Below are positions 3,877-5,202 of a stretch of 5,202 nucleotides of DNA, piece by piece. The DNA is from an uncultured Ardenticatenia bacterium. Its GTDB lineage: Bacteria > Chloroflexota > Anaerolineae > Promineifilales > Promineifilaceae. The stretch covers positions 1 to 5,202 of the forward strand of contig CALLZA010000580.1 of NCBI GenBank assembly GCA_937858165.1. Direction: 5' to 3'. Made by a program: the position numbers and the translations under genes. Positions within the stretch are counted from its first letter, which is position 1, and the number at the start of each line of letters is the position of its first letter. The notes beneath the pieces were generated by a model. That model was not told where the DNA came from. It was given only the letters and a program-made list of their open reading frames with translations, and made no database searches.

Positions 3877-5033
3877 ACGAAGGCTTACACCCTTTTCGAA
3901 CATATGGAGCAGCCCTTCGCCTGGAATGACAGGCACCTCCGGCTGCTGGAACGCGTCAAGCGGGCCAAGGGCGGCGACGTTCTAACAGCCACGACTCGCC
4001 AAGGGCAACGCATCCTGCGCGCCGGCCAGTACGTTGGCACCCTCCGCCTTGGCGCGGATACGGTCACCATTCTGCCCAAGATCGACTATGGCAGCGACGC
4101 AACGCAATCGGCAACGCAGAATCTGTTGACGATGCTGGAACAGGCCGGGTTTCTGCCAGCACACTCCCAGGACTTGACGCCTCTGCTCCGGCACAGTGGC
4201 GATTGGTTCGAACTCTTGACGCGCATTTTCGCCACAGAACTGCTAGCCCAATGGACGCGCGGCCCCCATCGGCGCTATCAGCTAGTGGCTGAGGAGCTAC
4301 CGGCCATTCGCGGCCAGTGGCAAGTTGACCAACACCTCCGCCGACCGGCCCGCGCCCATCGCTTCGATGTAATCTATGACGAGTTCACGACTGACAACCG
4401 GCTGAGCCAGGTTTTGCGCTACGTGGTGGAGCAGCTCTGGCTGCGCACACGCAATAGCGGCAACCGCCACCTTTTGGGCGAATTGCGCGGGGCGATGGAG
4501 TCGGTCAGCCTGGCGGCCTACCTGACGACGGCCGACGTGCCGCCCGGTATCATCGATCGCCTAAGCGAACGCTACGCGCCGCTGCTCAATCTGGCCCGGT
4601 TGTTTTTGGATAGTGGGTCGTTCGAATTGATCCGCGGCGATGTGCAGTTATTCACCTTCGTCTTCGACATGAATCGCCTCTTCGAGGCCTTTCTCGTCGC
4701 ATTCATCAGACAACACCGGGCTACTGTCCTGCCTGAGGCGCTGTGGGACTGTACGCTGGAGTCGCAGACGAAAGGCCACACGCGCTATCTGGCGCGGAGC
4801 GCAACCGGCCGCCACAGCTTTCTGCTGAAGCCCGACCTGGCAGTACGGCGCGGCGATGACTTCCCTTTGCTACTCGACGCCAAGTACAAGCGGCTAATGG
4901 CCCAAGACAGGCAATTAGGCGTCAGCGCCAGCGACTTTTACCAGATGTTCGCCTATGCCCATCGCTACCACGCCGCCCGTGTCGTGATGGTCTATCCCCA
5001 AATGGGCGAGCCGCAACGGGCTCGCTTTACTCT
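3877..5033 (+). CDS. McrC-like restriction endonuclease subunit, 3' end missing
   Basis: This encodes an McrC-family protein (COG4268 type), the nuclease partner of the McrB AAA+ GTPase in restriction of modified DNA. The N-terminal domain has AGQYVGTLRLG and TILPKI. The middle has YDEFTTDNRLSQVLRYVVEQ and FVFDMNRLFEAFLVAF. The PD-(D/E)XK site, counting from ATG 3904, is Asp311 (LKPDLAV) with Asp325-Ala-Lys327 (LLLDAKYK), then DFYQMFAYAHRY. All look intact. Genomic sequence ends after Thr376; later codons are sequencing adapter, so perhaps a few dozen residues are missing. The codons before ATG 3904 read AYTLFEHMEQPF and match the family's usual first strand, so the start is placed at ACG 3877; ATG 3904 is the conservative choice. 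No mcrB lies upstream; it could lie beyond the contig end, or the gene may act alone. Confidence 0.88.
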
Positions 5034-5103
5034 CTGTCTCTTATACACATCTGACGCTGCCGACGAGCGATCTAGTGTAGATCTCGGTGGTCGCCGTCTC
5101 ATT
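5034..5103. other. Illumina Nextera adapter (artefact, not genomic)
   Basis: CTGTCTCTTATACACATCT (5034-5052) is the Tn5 mosaic-end sequence used in Nextera libraries. It is followed by GACGCTGCCGACGA (5053-5066), an 8-base index GCGATCTA (5067-5074), and GTGTAGATCTCGGTGG onward to ATT (5075-5103), which is the complement of the i5/P5 adapter. One base differs from the standard adapter: C at 5098, where A is expected. The index is the reverse complement of TAGATCGC, the N501/S501 i5 index. This is untrimmed read-through that was assembled into the contig. Confidence 0.98.
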
Positions 5104-5202
5104 AAAAAAAAAGAAAAAGAAAAAAAAAAAAAAGTGGTAGAGCGATGACGAAACTAACTAAAATAAGACAGGGGAGATGAATGTACAATGAGTAAGAAGA
5201 TA
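5104..5202. other. Poly-A and low-information tail after the adapter (probable read noise)
   Basis: The run 5104-5133 is A with two interspersed G, the pattern seen when Illumina cycles continue past the end of the molecule. The 69 bases that follow (5134-5202) are only about 38 percent G+C by hand count, against a clearly GC-rich window, and contain no recognisable gene. They probably represent low-quality read ends or a chimeric join. Nothing here should be annotated as genomic. Confidence 0.85.

Noticed and set aside
5134..5202. Start of a new gene (ATG followed by Ser-Lys-Lys-Ile codons, with GGGGAG upstream)
   Set aside because: It lies beyond adapter and poly-A, has divergent base composition, and is most likely read noise or a chimera.

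Overview
The window looks like the end of a metagenome-derived contig from a GC-rich bacterium. Overlapping toxin-antitoxin genes, promoter -10 boxes sitting directly against start codons, and hairpin-rich intergenic repeats suggest a member of the Chloroflexota (Anaerolineae-like). That placement is an inference from style and protein recall, not from a marker gene. Everything that looks like a gene is on the + strand.

Layout. Positions 1-103 hold a perfect 15-bp inverted repeat and a promoter-like box. Positions 104-668 encode a PemK/MazF-type toxin-antitoxin pair whose toxin appears to lack a conserved arginine. Positions 634-738 hold a fragment resembling the C-terminus of a type II restriction-modification methylase. 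A second copy of the promoter box then leads into an overlapping chain from 786: MntA nucleotidyltransferase, HepT (HEPN) RNase, DUF2442, and a second, C-terminally broken DUF2442. The second DUF2442 runs out of frame into a fragment of a PD-(D/E)XK-type nuclease, which lost its 5' end there. Its 3' end is cut by a 173-bp MITE-like element (2312-2484) with 16-bp terminal inverted repeats ending in TA and four internal hairpins that share a TGAA core.

Positions 2485-2684 carry a degenerate 9-bp tandem repeat, a third promoter box and a possible short leader peptide. They are followed by a 378-residue protein of unknown function that seems to start at CTG. From about 3877 to 5033 lies an McrC-like restriction endonuclease subunit whose 3' end is missing.

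From 5034 on the sequence is not genomic. It matches the Illumina Nextera transposase end and i5 adapter, including an index that reads as N501/S501, followed by poly-A and low-information sequence. The reading frame that continues from mcrC to 5148 is therefore chimeric.

Taken together this is a small, partly decayed defence or stress neighbourhood: two toxin-antitoxin systems, two nuclease or methylase remnants and an McrC-like nuclease. The most interesting biological items are the DUF2442 pair joined to MntA-HepT, the TGAA-hairpin element, the shared leaderless-type promoter motif, and two apparent non-AUG starts. The firmest observation is the adapter contamination.
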